A stretch of DNA of 64,000 nt from Sphingomonadaceae bacterium 3R27C6 (GTDB lineage Bacteria; Pseudomonadota; Alphaproteobacteria; Sphingomonadales; Sphingomonadaceae). A program made the translations under genes and the position numbers. The stretch covers positions 146,131-210,130 of the forward strand of contig SCNS01000006.1 in assembly GCA_005503215.1 (NCBI GenBank). The letters are read 5' to 3'. Positions 16,681 through 26,098 of this stretch are shown piece after piece. Every line of letters begins with the position of its first letter. The first letter of the stretch is position 1. The notes beneath the pieces are model-generated. The model was not told the DNA's origin and made no database searches. It saw only the letters and a program-made list of their open reading frames with translations.

Positions 16681-18315
16681 ATGATGAGATTCGTATTCTT
16701 GGCTACCGCAGTTGCCCTAGCGCACCCGGTTTTACCCGCAGCGGCATCGGAAGCGGACGGAGCGGCGAACCATGCCCCGTTGGACGCGATCGTCGACGAA
16801 GCGAGTAACCGTTCTGAAGTCATGCGCATCGCGCAATATCTCACCGATGTCATCGGCGCGAGGCTGACCAATTCCCCGGGGATGCGCGCGGCCGAAGACT
16901 GGACGGCAGGCAAGTTCCGGCAGTGGGGGATGGAAAATGTGCGCAAGGAGGGAGTCGAATTCGGGCGAGGATGGTCGAATAGCAGCGTCGGCGCCCGGAT
17001 GGTAACGCCGCGTCGGCTTCAACTGACCGCTGCGCCGCTTGCGTGGACGCCGGGCACCGGCGGACCCGTGACCGCGCCTGTCGTAGTGGCGCCGCTGCTC
17101 GATGAACAGTCCTTTGCCTCCTACCGCGGAAAACTCAAGGGGCGCATAGTCCTCGTTTCCGGACCGCGGCAGATTGAGGATGCGATTGCACCGGCCTTCA
17201 GGCGCTGGACTGACGAGGAGCTCGCGAAGCGCGGCGAATACGATCTGCCCAACGGCGGTGAAGACGATGGGAGTGCTTCATTGGTTCGCCGGATCGTCTT
17301 CGCTTCGGCGCGCGACGCCTTTCTGAAGGAGGAGGGCGCGCTTGCCTTCGTCTCCATGTCCGGACGCGACAACAAGCTTGTCCATGGACAATATAGCGGC
17401 TTCGAGATCGGAAAAACGCCTGCGGTGCCGGGGTTCGAGCTCGCTGCGGAAGACTATCGCCGCCTCGTCCGGCTCGCGAACATGGGAGCTTCGCCGACGC
17501 TCGAACTCGAGAGCAAGAATGCCTATCATGACGAGGACGGCAAGACATATAGCATCCTGGCGGATATCCCCGGCGCAAATCCCCGCGACGGCTATATCCT
17601 GGCCGGGGCGCATCTCGACAGCTGGGCCGTGGGGGATGGAGCTGCCGACAATGCAGCGGGGGTCGCCGTGGTCATGGAAGCGGCGCGTATCATCAAGGCG
17701 CTGAATATCCGGCCCAGGCGCACCATAAGGTTTGCACTTTGGGCTGGAGAGGAGCAGGGGCTGTTCGGCTCGTTGCACTATGTCGAAACGTATGTCGCGA
17801 CACGCACCGTCGATCCGGCCGTGCCTGCTGGCCTCAGGAGATACGCTTGGGCAAAATCCTATCCCGTCATTCCCGGGCGCGATTATCGAACGCTATCGGT
17901 CTATTTCAATATGGATAACGGATCCGGCCGCATCCGGGGCATAAACACGCAGGGAAATCTCGGCGTCGTGCCCCTGTTCCGGAAATGGCTGGCACCGTTC
18001 GAGGCAATGGGCGCTTCGACCGTTTCAGCGCGGCGGTCGCCTGCCACGGATCATTTCTTCTTCGATGCCGTTGGAATTCCCGCCTTCCAGTTCATCCAGG
18101 ATCCGCTGGATTATGCTTCGACGGTTCATCACACCGATGCCGACACCTACGACCATCTGAAATCCGAAGATTTGCGGCAATCGGCAATCGTTCTGGCATC
18201 GATTCTGGTCGAGGCCGCCAACGCTCCCGATCTTCTGCCGCGTGTCCCGCTGCCCACCGCGCCCAGGGCGCCAGATGGTCAGTACCCATATCCAGAACGC
18301 AGGGCCAATCGCTGA
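16681..18315 (+). CDS. Secreted M28 family zinc peptidase
   Basis: A 544-aa exported peptidase. A signal peptide ends near AAASEA. A PA-like insert covers roughly residues 120-260, and the M28 catalytic domain follows. Probable zinc ligands and catalytic residues are visible in order: AHLDSWAVGDGAADNAAG (His, Asp), WAGEEQGLFG (Glu-Glu), YFNMDNGSG (Asp) and HHTDADTYD (His). M28 enzymes of this layout are aminopeptidases or carboxypeptidases acting in the periplasm or outside the cell. It opens the rightward cluster, and the LysR dyad lies in its upstream gap. The 555 bases that follow it hold only a hairpin and a possible short ORF. Confidence 0.93.
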   Translation: MMRFVFLATAVALAHPVLPAAASEADGAANHAPLDAIVDEASNRSEVMRIAQYLTDVIGARLTNSPGMRAAEDWTAGKFRQWGMENVRKEGVEFGRGWSNSSVGARMVTPRRLQLTAAPLAWTPGTGGPVTAPVVVAPLLDEQSFASYRGKLKGRIVLVSGPRQIEDAIAPAFRRWTDEELAKRGEYDLPNGGEDDGSASLVRRIVFASARDAFLKEEGALAFVSMSGRDNKLVHGQYSGFEIGKTPAVPGFELAAEDYRRLVRLANMGASPTLELESKNAYHDEDGKTYSILADIPGANPRDGYILAGAHLDSWAVGDGAADNAAGVAVVMEAARIIKALNIRPRRTIRFALWAGEEQGLFGSLHYVETYVATRTVDPAVPAGLRRYAWAKSYPVIPGRDYRTLSVYFNMDNGSGRIRGINTQGNLGVVPLFRKWLAPFEAMGASTVSARRSPATDHFFFDAVGIPAFQFIQDPLDYASTVHHTDADTYDHLKSEDLRQSAIVLASILVEAANAPDLLPRVPLPTAPRAPDGQYPYPERRANR

Positions 18316-18745
18316 CGCAAGGTATCTCGGTCAAGGGTGGAACGGGCTGCGAGGCGGAGCGCCCATGATATATACACCGCTGTGAAGGCAGTCACCCATG
18401 GCAGTGGTGGTTTGGCGTCGCTCCTATCGGCAAGCCGGTTGCCGGAGAACGAGCACCAGCTGCCGGTATCCTCCTTTAAACGCGGGCCGTGCCCTATCGT
18501 GAAGGGGGAGGCTGTTGCCGTGGAAAGGGCTGCGCAAGCCTCGCCCAAGTAACGGGAGCGACCAGATGTGTTCGGGCACCATTTATGACGCCGCTCGTCA
18601 TATGCTTTCCGCTGCGGACGGAATTGTCCGCAGAAGCCGGTGCCAATTCGTCTTCCCAGACCTGCGCCGGAGTTCCCGGCACGATCCAGCTAATGACCCT
18701 AATAGGAAAGAAGGGGTATCGCTTACGGAGGCTGTCGGCAACTCA
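18316..18745. other. Intergenic stretch with an operator-like hairpin
   Basis: No gene is convincing here. Bases 18612-18633 form a perfect inverted repeat, CTGCGGAC-N6-GTCCGCAG, with no T-run after it, so it looks more like an operator or RNA structure than a terminator. The stretch may hold the end of the M28 transcript and the promoter of the amidohydrolase/TonB genes. Confidence 0.35.
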
Positions 18746-18871
18746 ATGCAAATGGAGTTCGCGCTGTTTCCGCAAAAGCTGCCCGCGCATCAGGCGGGGC
18801 ATTTGACCGTGCATGGCAGCGCGGGGGCGGGCGATGCCGGGCTGGCGCCCGCTGAGGCGATGATCCTTTGA
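18746..18871 (+). CDS. Possible 41-codon ORF coupled to the amidohydrolase
   Basis: A short frame beginning MQMEFALFPQKLPAHQAG ends in a TGA that overlaps the ATG of the next gene as TGATG. This is the arrangement expected for translational coupling. The product matches nothing I recognise. It may be a leader peptide, the tail of a decayed gene (the frame stays open upstream to about 18515), or chance. No clear ribosome site is present. Confidence 0.25.
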   Translation: MQMEFALFPQKLPAHQAGHLTVHGSAGAGDAGLAPAEAMIL

Positions 18872-20532
18872 TGGCGCGCGATATCACTCGCCGATGCGTC
18901 ATGGCGGCGGGCGCATCGGCTTTGCTCTGGGGCCGGGCGTTCGCAAAATCTCCGTCGCTCGATATTGCCCTCGTGAATGCCCGCGTCTGGACCGGGACGC
19001 CCGGCACGATGAGCGACGCGGTGGGGATTTCGGGCAACCGGATTGCAGTTGTCGGAGCCGCAGCGGTTCGCAGAGCCTCAGGTAAAACGACGCGAGTCGT
19101 CGATTTGCAGGGCGCGCTCGTCATGCCGGCCTTCATCGAGAATCACACGCATTTCCTCAAGGGCGCGCTGGCGCTGGCGCAGCCGGAATTGCTTGGTGCT
19201 CGCTCACGCGGCGATTTTGCGAAGCGTATCGGCCGGGCCGCGCGCATGAATCCAGGGCAGTGGATCACCGGCCAGAGCTGGGACGAGGAACGGATGGGGG
19301 GGGCATTGCCCACTCGCGAGTGGATCGACGCAGTGACTCCGGACACGCCGGTGGCAGTTCCGCGGTCGGACCTACACATGCTGCTTCTCAATGGCGCGGC
19401 GCTCAAACTGGCCGGGATCGACCGCAACACGCCGGATCCCGAGGGCGGCGTGATCATCCGCGATCCGTCGGGCGAGCCGACCGGCATTCTCAAGGATAAT
19501 GCGAAGCAGTTGGTCGAGCGGGTGATTCCCGCGCCGTCGCCCGCACAGGAGGCGGCCGCCCTTCGCGCAGCGATCGCTCTGGGCCACGCGCATGGCATTG
19601 CGCAGTGCCATATTCCCGAAATCGACTGGGCAGCACATGAGGCACTGCGTCGAGCGCCGATCGCTCGCGAGCAGGGCATGCGTTTCAATTCGATGGTGCC
19701 AATCCAGGACTGGCGCAAGATTGCAGCGACGATAGCTGAAGAAGGGCGGGGCGATGCCTGGGTCCGCTGGGGCGGTGTCAAGGGGCTGGCCGACGGATCG
19801 CTCGGGTCGAGAACGGCTCTCTTTTATGCGCCGTACAGCGATGCGCCCAACTGGTCGGGCGTTCGCATATTGCCCCTCGACGAGCTTCGCGACCTTGTCG
19901 ACGGAGCCGATCGGGCCGGACTGCAGATCGCCGTTCACGCGATCGGGGACCGGGCCAACGACGACGTCCTCGATGTCTTCGAAGCGGTTGCGAAAAAGAA
20001 CGGCGGGCGTGACCGGCGCTTCCGCATCGAACATGCCCAGCATGTCCGGCCCGCGACGATACCCAGATTTTCGCGACAGGGCGTCATTGCGTCGATGCAG
20101 CCCTACCATGCCATCGACGACGGCCGTTGGGCTGTGAAGCGGATCGGCGAAGATCGGCTTGATGGTACCTATGCTTTCGAATCCTTCATCCGGAGCGGCG
20201 CGCATGTGACATTTGGTTCCGATTGGCCCGTCGCTCCGCTCGATCCGATCCTGGGGATTCACGCGGCCGTCACCCGCGAAACCATCGACGGCGCAAATCC
20301 GGGGGGCTGGCTTCCGGAGCAGAAGGCCACGGTCGAGCAGGCCATGCGCGCCTATACGCTGGAGAATGCCTACGCCGGTTTCCAGGAACGCGTCGTGGGC
20401 CGGATCGCGCCCGGATATCTCGCCGACATCATCGTCCTCGATCAGGACATAACCCGTGTCGACGCGGAGCAGATCAAGGACACGAAAATCCTGCGAACCA
20501 TCGTCGACGGAGTGGAGCGCTATGCGGTTTGA
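18871..20532 (+). CDS. YtcJ-like amidohydrolase (family 3)
   Basis: A 553-aa metal-dependent hydrolase of the amidohydrolase_3/YtcJ group. The N-terminus ITRRCVMAAGASALLW resembles a Tat signal, implying a folded, metal-loaded export to the periplasm. Metal-site motifs include IENHTHF (variant of HxH), IAVHAIGDRAND, RIEHAQHV and FGSDWPVAPLDP. Family members hydrolyse amides of varied kinds, including N-acyl and N-formyl groups, so it may remove a blocking group from peptides. I chose ATG 18871; an in-frame TTG lies one codon upstream. A TonB receptor gene follows 71 bases downstream. Confidence 0.88.
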   Translation: MARDITRRCVMAAGASALLWGRAFAKSPSLDIALVNARVWTGTPGTMSDAVGISGNRIAVVGAAAVRRASGKTTRVVDLQGALVMPAFIENHTHFLKGALALAQPELLGARSRGDFAKRIGRAARMNPGQWITGQSWDEERMGGALPTREWIDAVTPDTPVAVPRSDLHMLLLNGAALKLAGIDRNTPDPEGGVIIRDPSGEPTGILKDNAKQLVERVIPAPSPAQEAAALRAAIALGHAHGIAQCHIPEIDWAAHEALRRAPIAREQGMRFNSMVPIQDWRKIAATIAEEGRGDAWVRWGGVKGLADGSLGSRTALFYAPYSDAPNWSGVRILPLDELRDLVDGADRAGLQIAVHAIGDRANDDVLDVFEAVAKKNGGRDRRFRIEHAQHVRPATIPRFSRQGVIASMQPYHAIDDGRWAVKRIGEDRLDGTYAFESFIRSGAHVTFGSDWPVAPLDPILGIHAAVTRETIDGANPGGWLPEQKATVEQAMRAYTLENAYAGFQERVVGRIAPGYLADIIVLDQDITRVDAEQIKDTKILRTIVDGVERYAV

Positions 20533-20603
20533 GCCAGACTCGAGGGGGCAGGAATCGAAGCTAAAAGAATAAAGTCAGAATTTATGAGGGGGATAAGGAA
20601 ATC

Positions 20604-22787
20604 ATGAAGAAGACCATATTCACGAGACATATTCTCATCGCATCGACATCCGCGCTGGCCGCGCTCGCGACGCCGGTTTTCGCGCAGGACGCCGCATTGG
20701 CGTCGGACCGAGAGGATGCTGATGATATCGTCGTCACGGCGCAGCGGAACAACCAGACCCAGGTCTCGCGGACCGGTTCGCTCGGCGCCCTTGGCGATCA
20801 GGACGCGATGAGCACGCCGTTTGCCGTCAAATCCTACAACGAGGCGCTGATCCTCAATCAACAGGCGACGTCGCTTGGCGAGGTTCTGGAAAACGACCCG
20901 TCGGTTCGTATGTCGCGCGGCTTCGGCGTGGCGGCGGAATCCTTCGTGATCCGCGGGTTCACCTTGTTCGGCGAAGATATCGCGATCGACGGATTATATG
21001 GCATCACGCCGCGTCAGCTCATCTCGCCTGAGCTATATGATCAGGTGCAGATCCTCAACGGATCGAGCGCCTTCCTCTTCGGCGCTTCGCCCGGCACCAG
21101 CGGGCTTGGGGGGACGGTCAGTGTGCGACCGAAGCGCGCGCAATCGAAGCCGATCAACCGCCTCACCGCCAATTTCCAGTCGAGCAAGCATTTCGGCGGC
21201 TCGTTCGATTTCGGTCGGCGCTTTGGCGATAACGATCAGTTCGGTGTGCGGATTAATGGAGCAGGGCGCTGGGGCGATATCGCGGTCGACGATGAATATC
21301 GCAGCTCGGTCGTGCTCGGCACGGGCCTGGACTGGCGGAGCGATCGCCTCCGTGTGTCGCTCGATCTCGCCTACCAGCGCGTGAAGGTGTCGTACATGCG
21401 CCCGAACGTCCAACTGGCGTTCAACGTCACCGAAATTCCCGACGTCCCCGACGTTTCGCGCAACTATGGCCAGCCCTGGCACTATACGACGATGCGCAGC
21501 ATCTTCGGCGTCTTCAAGGCCGAGTATGACCTGACCGACGACATCATGGCCTATGCCGCCATTGGTGCCGCGGACGTCGCCGAGCGCGGTCTTTACCAGG
21601 GGCTGACGATAGACAACGCGGTGAGTACCGGCGATGCCTTCGTCACGGCAGTTAATGTACCGCGCAACGACAACAACGAAGCAGGCCAGATCGGAATCCG
21701 CGGGAAATTCAGCACGGGCCCGGTCAACCACCAGTTCAACATCGGCGCCTCGCACCTGCGCCAGATGAACCGCAATGCTTTCGAGTACAGCCGGCAGGAC
21801 CGGGATCCGCTCGGCTCCAATGCGAATAATCTCTACGAACCGGTCGTGGTCGCCGTGCCGGCCCTGGACTTCTTCGCCGCCGGCGATCCCGATGACCCGC
21901 TCAAGGCGTTCGGGACGCGTATGACGAGCTTCTTCGTTTCCGATACGCTCGGTTTCCTCGATGACCGGCTGCTCCTGACGGTGGGCGCGCGGCATCAGAA
22001 GCTCGACATCCAGCCCTATTTCAATACGACGGGCGAGCCTGATCTCACGACAGCCTACAAGAAGAATGCCACCACCCCGGTCGTGGGCGTTGTCGTCAAG
22101 CCGTCCGAGAATCTGTCCTTTTACGCCAACCGCATCGAGGGTTTGACGCAGGGCCCGACGGCGCCGGCGGGTACCACCAACAGCGGCGAAGTGTTCCCGC
22201 CCTTCCGGTCGGTCCAATATGAACTGGGGGTCAAGGTTGAAATCGGCGCTGTCAATGCCTCTGTGGCGGTTTTCCAAACGTCGCGACCGCAGGGCATCAT
22301 CGTCGGCAACACCTTCACGCTGGACGGAAAGCAGCGCAACAAGGGTCTGGAAATCAGCATCGACGGAGAAATCGCGAAGGGCCTGCGGGTCATCACCGGT
22401 CTCTCGATTACCGATGCCAAGCAACTGAGCACGCAAGGCGGCCTGTTCGACGGCAACAAGGCGTTCGGCGTTCCTGACTATACCGCCAATGCCAACATCG
22501 AATGGGACCCGAGCTTCCTTCCCGGCCTGACGCTTACGGGACGCGTAGTCCAGACCGGCAAGCAATATTTCGACCAGGCGAACACCATGCGGTTGCCCAA
22601 TTGGACGCGTCTCGATCTAGGCGCACGCTATGTTCTGGCGGCGAGCAATGTACCCGTCACCCTCCGCTTCAACATCGATAATGTCGCGAACCGTAGCTAC
22701 TGGGCATCCACGTCGCCCGCCTTTGGTACCTACCTTATCCAAGGGCTGCCGCGGACGATCAAAATGTCCGCGACCGTCGATTTCTAG
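20604..22787 (+). CDS. TonB-dependent receptor of the peptidase cluster
   Basis: A 727-aa outer-membrane receptor. The signal peptide ends at PVFAQ and is followed by the TonB box DDIVVTAQR. A plug domain (SPELYDQVQILNGSSAFLFG) and a long beta-barrel follow, ending with MSATVDF. There is no STN domain, unlike the receptor at 8298. A ribosome site AAGGA precedes the ATG. It sits between two amidohydrolases and upstream of a series of exported peptidases, so it probably imports an oligopeptide or peptide conjugate into the periplasm where those enzymes act. The plug layout is of the siderophore-receptor type, so a chelating ligand is also possible. Confidence 0.92.
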   Translation: MKKTIFTRHILIASTSALAALATPVFAQDAALASDREDADDIVVTAQRNNQTQVSRTGSLGALGDQDAMSTPFAVKSYNEALILNQQATSLGEVLENDPSVRMSRGFGVAAESFVIRGFTLFGEDIAIDGLYGITPRQLISPELYDQVQILNGSSAFLFGASPGTSGLGGTVSVRPKRAQSKPINRLTANFQSSKHFGGSFDFGRRFGDNDQFGVRINGAGRWGDIAVDDEYRSSVVLGTGLDWRSDRLRVSLDLAYQRVKVSYMRPNVQLAFNVTEIPDVPDVSRNYGQPWHYTTMRSIFGVFKAEYDLTDDIMAYAAIGAADVAERGLYQGLTIDNAVSTGDAFVTAVNVPRNDNNEAGQIGIRGKFSTGPVNHQFNIGASHLRQMNRNAFEYSRQDRDPLGSNANNLYEPVVVAVPALDFFAAGDPDDPLKAFGTRMTSFFVSDTLGFLDDRLLLTVGARHQKLDIQPYFNTTGEPDLTTAYKKNATTPVVGVVVKPSENLSFYANRIEGLTQGPTAPAGTTNSGEVFPPFRSVQYELGVKVEIGAVNASVAVFQTSRPQGIIVGNTFTLDGKQRNKGLEISIDGEIAKGLRVITGLSITDAKQLSTQGGLFDGNKAFGVPDYTANANIEWDPSFLPGLTLTGRVVQTGKQYFDQANTMRLPNWTRLDLGARYVLAASNVPVTLRFNIDNVANRSYWASTSPAFGTYLIQGLPRTIKMSATVDF

Positions 22788-22882
22788 AAACCGGATCGGA
22801 GGGCCCCTTCGGCGACGGCTTCCGCACGGGTACCCCGTGCAGCCGTTGGAAGTCGGGCGCCTCCAAGGCCGCGAGGAAGAGA

Positions 22883-25800
22883 ATGAAGCGACTAATATTG
22901 GCAGCGGCCGTGAGTCTCGCCGCGATGACGTTAGCGGTGGTGCCCACGGCGGCTCAGGATGGGCCGTTGCCGCTTACGCCCGGACGGCATTTTAAATTTG
23001 AAGTGTCGAGCGGGACATGGATGTCGCTCACCATATCGCCGGACGGCAAGACGATCCTGTTCGATATGCTCGGAGAGCTTTATTCCATCCCGGCGAGCGG
23101 CGGCGATGCTGTCCCGGTCGCGACCGGCATCGCGTTCGAGGCGCAGCCGAGCTTTTCCCCCGACGGCAAATTGATCGCTTATATCAGCGACCGCGAGCGT
23201 GGCGGAAACCTCTGGATTTCAAGGCCGGACGGTAGCGGCGCGCGCCGCATCACGGACGAATATCAGGCCGCGATGCGCAGCTCTCCCGAATGGAGTGCCG
23301 ATGGCAAATCGATTTACGTCAGCCGTTATCGTCCTCCGCTCGATCGCTATGAACTCTGGCGGCACCCGATCGACGGCTCGCCCGGCGAACTGGTCGTACC
23401 GATGCGAAAAGCGGAGGATGCACCGCGCAGTGAGTGGCAGAGCACGCTTGGCGCCATAGCATCGCCCGACGGCAAATATCTCTACTTCGCGCGCCGCGTT
23501 GGCGACCTGTCCTACGACGATCCGGTTCCCTTCAGCATCGTGCGGCGCGACATCGCGACAGGAGCCGAAGAAAGCCTCATTGAGGATCCAAACGGGATCG
23601 ACGCCTATTTCCGCCCGGTTATTTCACCCGATGGCCGCCTTCTCGCCTATGCGAAGCGCGAACTGGCGCGAACGACGCTGCGAATACGCGACCTTGCGTC
23701 CGGCAGCGACCGCGAACTCGGGCAGGCGTCCTACGATTTGACTAACGGCCTCGCCTGGCTCGACCTCATTCCACGCTACAGCTTCACGCCCGATAGCCGC
23801 GCAATTCTCATAGCCTATCAAGGCAAGATCGAACGGCGCCCCGTCGATGGAACGTCGGCGACCAACATCCCGTTCAGCGTCAAGCTCGATCTTGCCGCAG
23901 GACCTTCCACGCGCGTCCGCATTCGCGAGGAGACAGGTCCGGTCCGGGCAAGGTTGCCCATGGCTATGCAGCCGTCACCCGAGGGGAAGCGTATCGCCTT
24001 TGCGGCGCTTGGCAGCATCTATGTCCAACCGAGCGCTGGAGGCCGATCGCTCCGCCTGCCGATCAGCGGCGACGCGGCTTCGATGCCCGGCTGGAGTCCG
24101 GATGGCACGCGTATCACCTATGTGACCTGGAGTGAGGGCGCCGCCGGCGCGGTCTGGACGATCGCAGCCGACGGTTCGGCGCCGCCTGAAAAGGTGAGTG
24201 ATGTTCATGCCTTTTTCACATATCCCGTCTTTACGCCGGATGGGCGAACGATCCTTGCCGTTCGCTCGCCGGCTGCGGTACGCCAGCAGACCGTCTTTCA
24301 GTTCGGCACGATCCGGCAGGGCGAACTGGTGGCGCTTCCCGCAGCCGGCGGACCGGCGCGCGTCGTGGCTTCGGGGCAATTCGGTCAGCGCCCGCACTTT
24401 GTGAACGGACAGCCGAGCACGGTCTATCTGATGAACCCCTCAGGGCTCGTCGCCGTCGATATCGCCAGCGGAGCGCAACGACCGGTCGCGTCGATCAATG
24501 CCGAAGGTTTCTATTTCAGCGAAGCCCTCCGTCCCGCTGAAGATCTGCGGATCAGTCCCGACGGAAAATGGATCGCCGCGCAGACTGTCGAGCAACTTTA
24601 CGTCATGCCGGTCCCTGGCGACCCCAAGGAGGCGATCGACCTTAGCCGGAAAGAAAGCCTCGCGCGTCGCATCACCGACATCGGAGCCGACTTCTTCGAA
24701 TGGTCCGCCGATGGCAGCCTGATCTGGTCGACGGGGAACTGGTTGTTCAAAATGCGGAACGCTTCTGCGGCGGCTCCCAAGCACTATGTCAATCTCGTTG
24801 CCGAATTGCCACGCGCGATACCGGCGGGGAGTCTGTTGCTGCGCGGTGCCCGCGCCCTCACCATGGCGACCGGCGATCGGGTGATCGACGATGCCGACAT
24901 TCTCATCACGGGCGACCGGATCGCCGCGATCGGTCCGCGCGGCACGATATCGGTGCCGGCGGGCGCCGCCATACGCGAAATCGGCGGCGCAACGGTGGTG
25001 CCCGGTTTCATCGACGCTCATGATCACATGGGTTCGATCCGCCGCTCGGTCATCGGACATGAAGATTGGGGTCTGCGCGCGCGCCTGGCCTTCGGCATCA
25101 CCACCTCCTTCGACCCCTCCACGCTGGGCATCGACCAGCTTGCGTACCAAGATGCCATCGACGCCGGGCTGATGGTTGGTCCGCGACTTCGTTCGACCGG
25201 ACCGGCCCTTTTTTCCCGGGAACGTTTTGGCTCGCTGGACGATGCGCGCGCTGTTCTTCGCCGCTACAGGCAGGCGTGGGGCCTTCGAAACATCAAACAA
25301 TATCGCGGCGAGAACCGCACGATCCGGCAATGGATCGCGATAGCCGCACGGGAGCAGGGACTCTTGCCGACGACCGAGGGTAATCACAGCCCGACGCTGA
25401 TGCTGACGCAGCTTCTCGATGGCTACGCCGGCAACGAACATGCGTTGCCGACGGCGCCGCTCCAGGAGGATGTGATCAAGCTCTACGGTCTGGCGCGAAC
25501 GAGTTACACCGCGACACTTTTGATCAGCGCTAGCGGTCCGACCGGCTGGTCCTATTATCACGGCAAATATGATCCGGCGCACGACCCCAAGGTGCAACGC
25601 TTCTGGCCGAAGTTTGCGATCGAACAGCAGCTTATTCGGGGGCCTTTCGCGTCGCTCGAAGCCTCGCGCATGCCCGCGCTGGCGGCGGATACGGCTAAGC
25701 TCGCCGCCAGCGGCGCGCTGGTCGGCATGGGGTCGCATGGCAATTGGCCGGGCGTAGGCTTCCACTATGAGATGGAAGCCCACACCCTCGGCGGCATGGC

Positions 25801-26098
25801 GCCCATGGCGATCCTGCACGCGGCAACCGCCGGGTCGGCGGAAACGATCGGCCGGCTCGACGACATGGGAACGCTGGAGCCGGGAAAATTTGCCGACCTC
25901 GTGGTTCTCGACGCCGATCCGCTGGCTGATATCCGGAATACCAAATCGATCCGCTTCGTGATGCGCGGGGGGCAACTGTTCGATGGCGATACGCTGGACG
26001 AACTCTGGCCGGCGTCAGGCACGTCCCCACAGACCGCTGCGGCAGACGGCGCCGGAAGTGTCGGAGGTAACGCCAAGCGTTCGGAGGCTGTTCAATGA
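22883..26098 (+). CDS. WD40/TolB-like propeller fused to amidohydrolase
   Basis: A 1071-aa exported fusion. After a signal peptide (ending PTAAQ) come TolB/WD40-like blades to about residue 620, each with SPDGK-type turns (ISPDGKTILFDM, FSPDGKLIAYIS, ISPDGRLLAYAK). A C-terminal amidohydrolase domain follows, with VVPGFIDAHDHMGSI as the first metal motif and GSHGNWPGVGFHYEM, LEPGKFADLVVLDADP later. Such fusions are known as periplasmic amidohydrolases in sphingomonads and xanthomonads; their substrates are mostly unproven. The propeller resembles those that gate S9 peptidases, suggesting size selection. A GAGGAAGAG ribosome site precedes the ATG, and the stop overlaps the next gene as ATGA. 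Confidence 0.88.
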   Translation: MKRLILAAAVSLAAMTLAVVPTAAQDGPLPLTPGRHFKFEVSSGTWMSLTISPDGKTILFDMLGELYSIPASGGDAVPVATGIAFEAQPSFSPDGKLIAYISDRERGGNLWISRPDGSGARRITDEYQAAMRSSPEWSADGKSIYVSRYRPPLDRYELWRHPIDGSPGELVVPMRKAEDAPRSEWQSTLGAIASPDGKYLYFARRVGDLSYDDPVPFSIVRRDIATGAEESLIEDPNGIDAYFRPVISPDGRLLAYAKRELARTTLRIRDLASGSDRELGQASYDLTNGLAWLDLIPRYSFTPDSRAILIAYQGKIERRPVDGTSATNIPFSVKLDLAAGPSTRVRIREETGPVRARLPMAMQPSPEGKRIAFAALGSIYVQPSAGGRSLRLPISGDAASMPGWSPDGTRITYVTWSEGAAGAVWTIAADGSAPPEKVSDVHAFFTYPVFTPDGRTILAVRSPAAVRQQTVFQFGTIRQGELVALPAAGGPARVVASGQFGQRPHFVNGQPSTVYLMNPSGLVAVDIASGAQRPVASINAEGFYFSEALRPAEDLRISPDGKWIAAQTVEQLYVMPVPGDPKEAIDLSRKESLARRITDIGADFFEWSADGSLIWSTGNWLFKMRNASAAAPKHYVNLVAELPRAIPAGSLLLRGARALTMATGDRVIDDADILITGDRIAAIGPRGTISVPAGAAIREIGGATVVPGFIDAHDHMGSIRRSVIGHEDWGLRARLAFGITTSFDPSTLGIDQLAYQDAIDAGLMVGPRLRSTGPALFSRERFGSLDDARAVLRRYRQAWGLRNIKQYRGENRTIRQWIAIAAREQGLLPTTEGNHSPTLMLTQLLDGYAGNEHALPTAPLQEDVIKLYGLARTSYTATLLISASGPTGWSYYHGKYDPAHDPKVQRFWPKFAIEQQLIRGPFASLEASRMPALAADTAKLAASGALVGMGSHGNWPGVGFHYEMEAHTLGGMAPMAILHAATAGSAETIGRLDDMGTLEPGKFADLVVLDADPLADIRNTKSIRFVMRGGQLFDGDTLDELWPASGTSPQTAAADGAGSVGGNAKRSEAVQ

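Noticed and set aside
18337..18552. Small ORFs on both strands after the M28 gene
   Set aside because: None has a ribosome site, domain or plausible composition.
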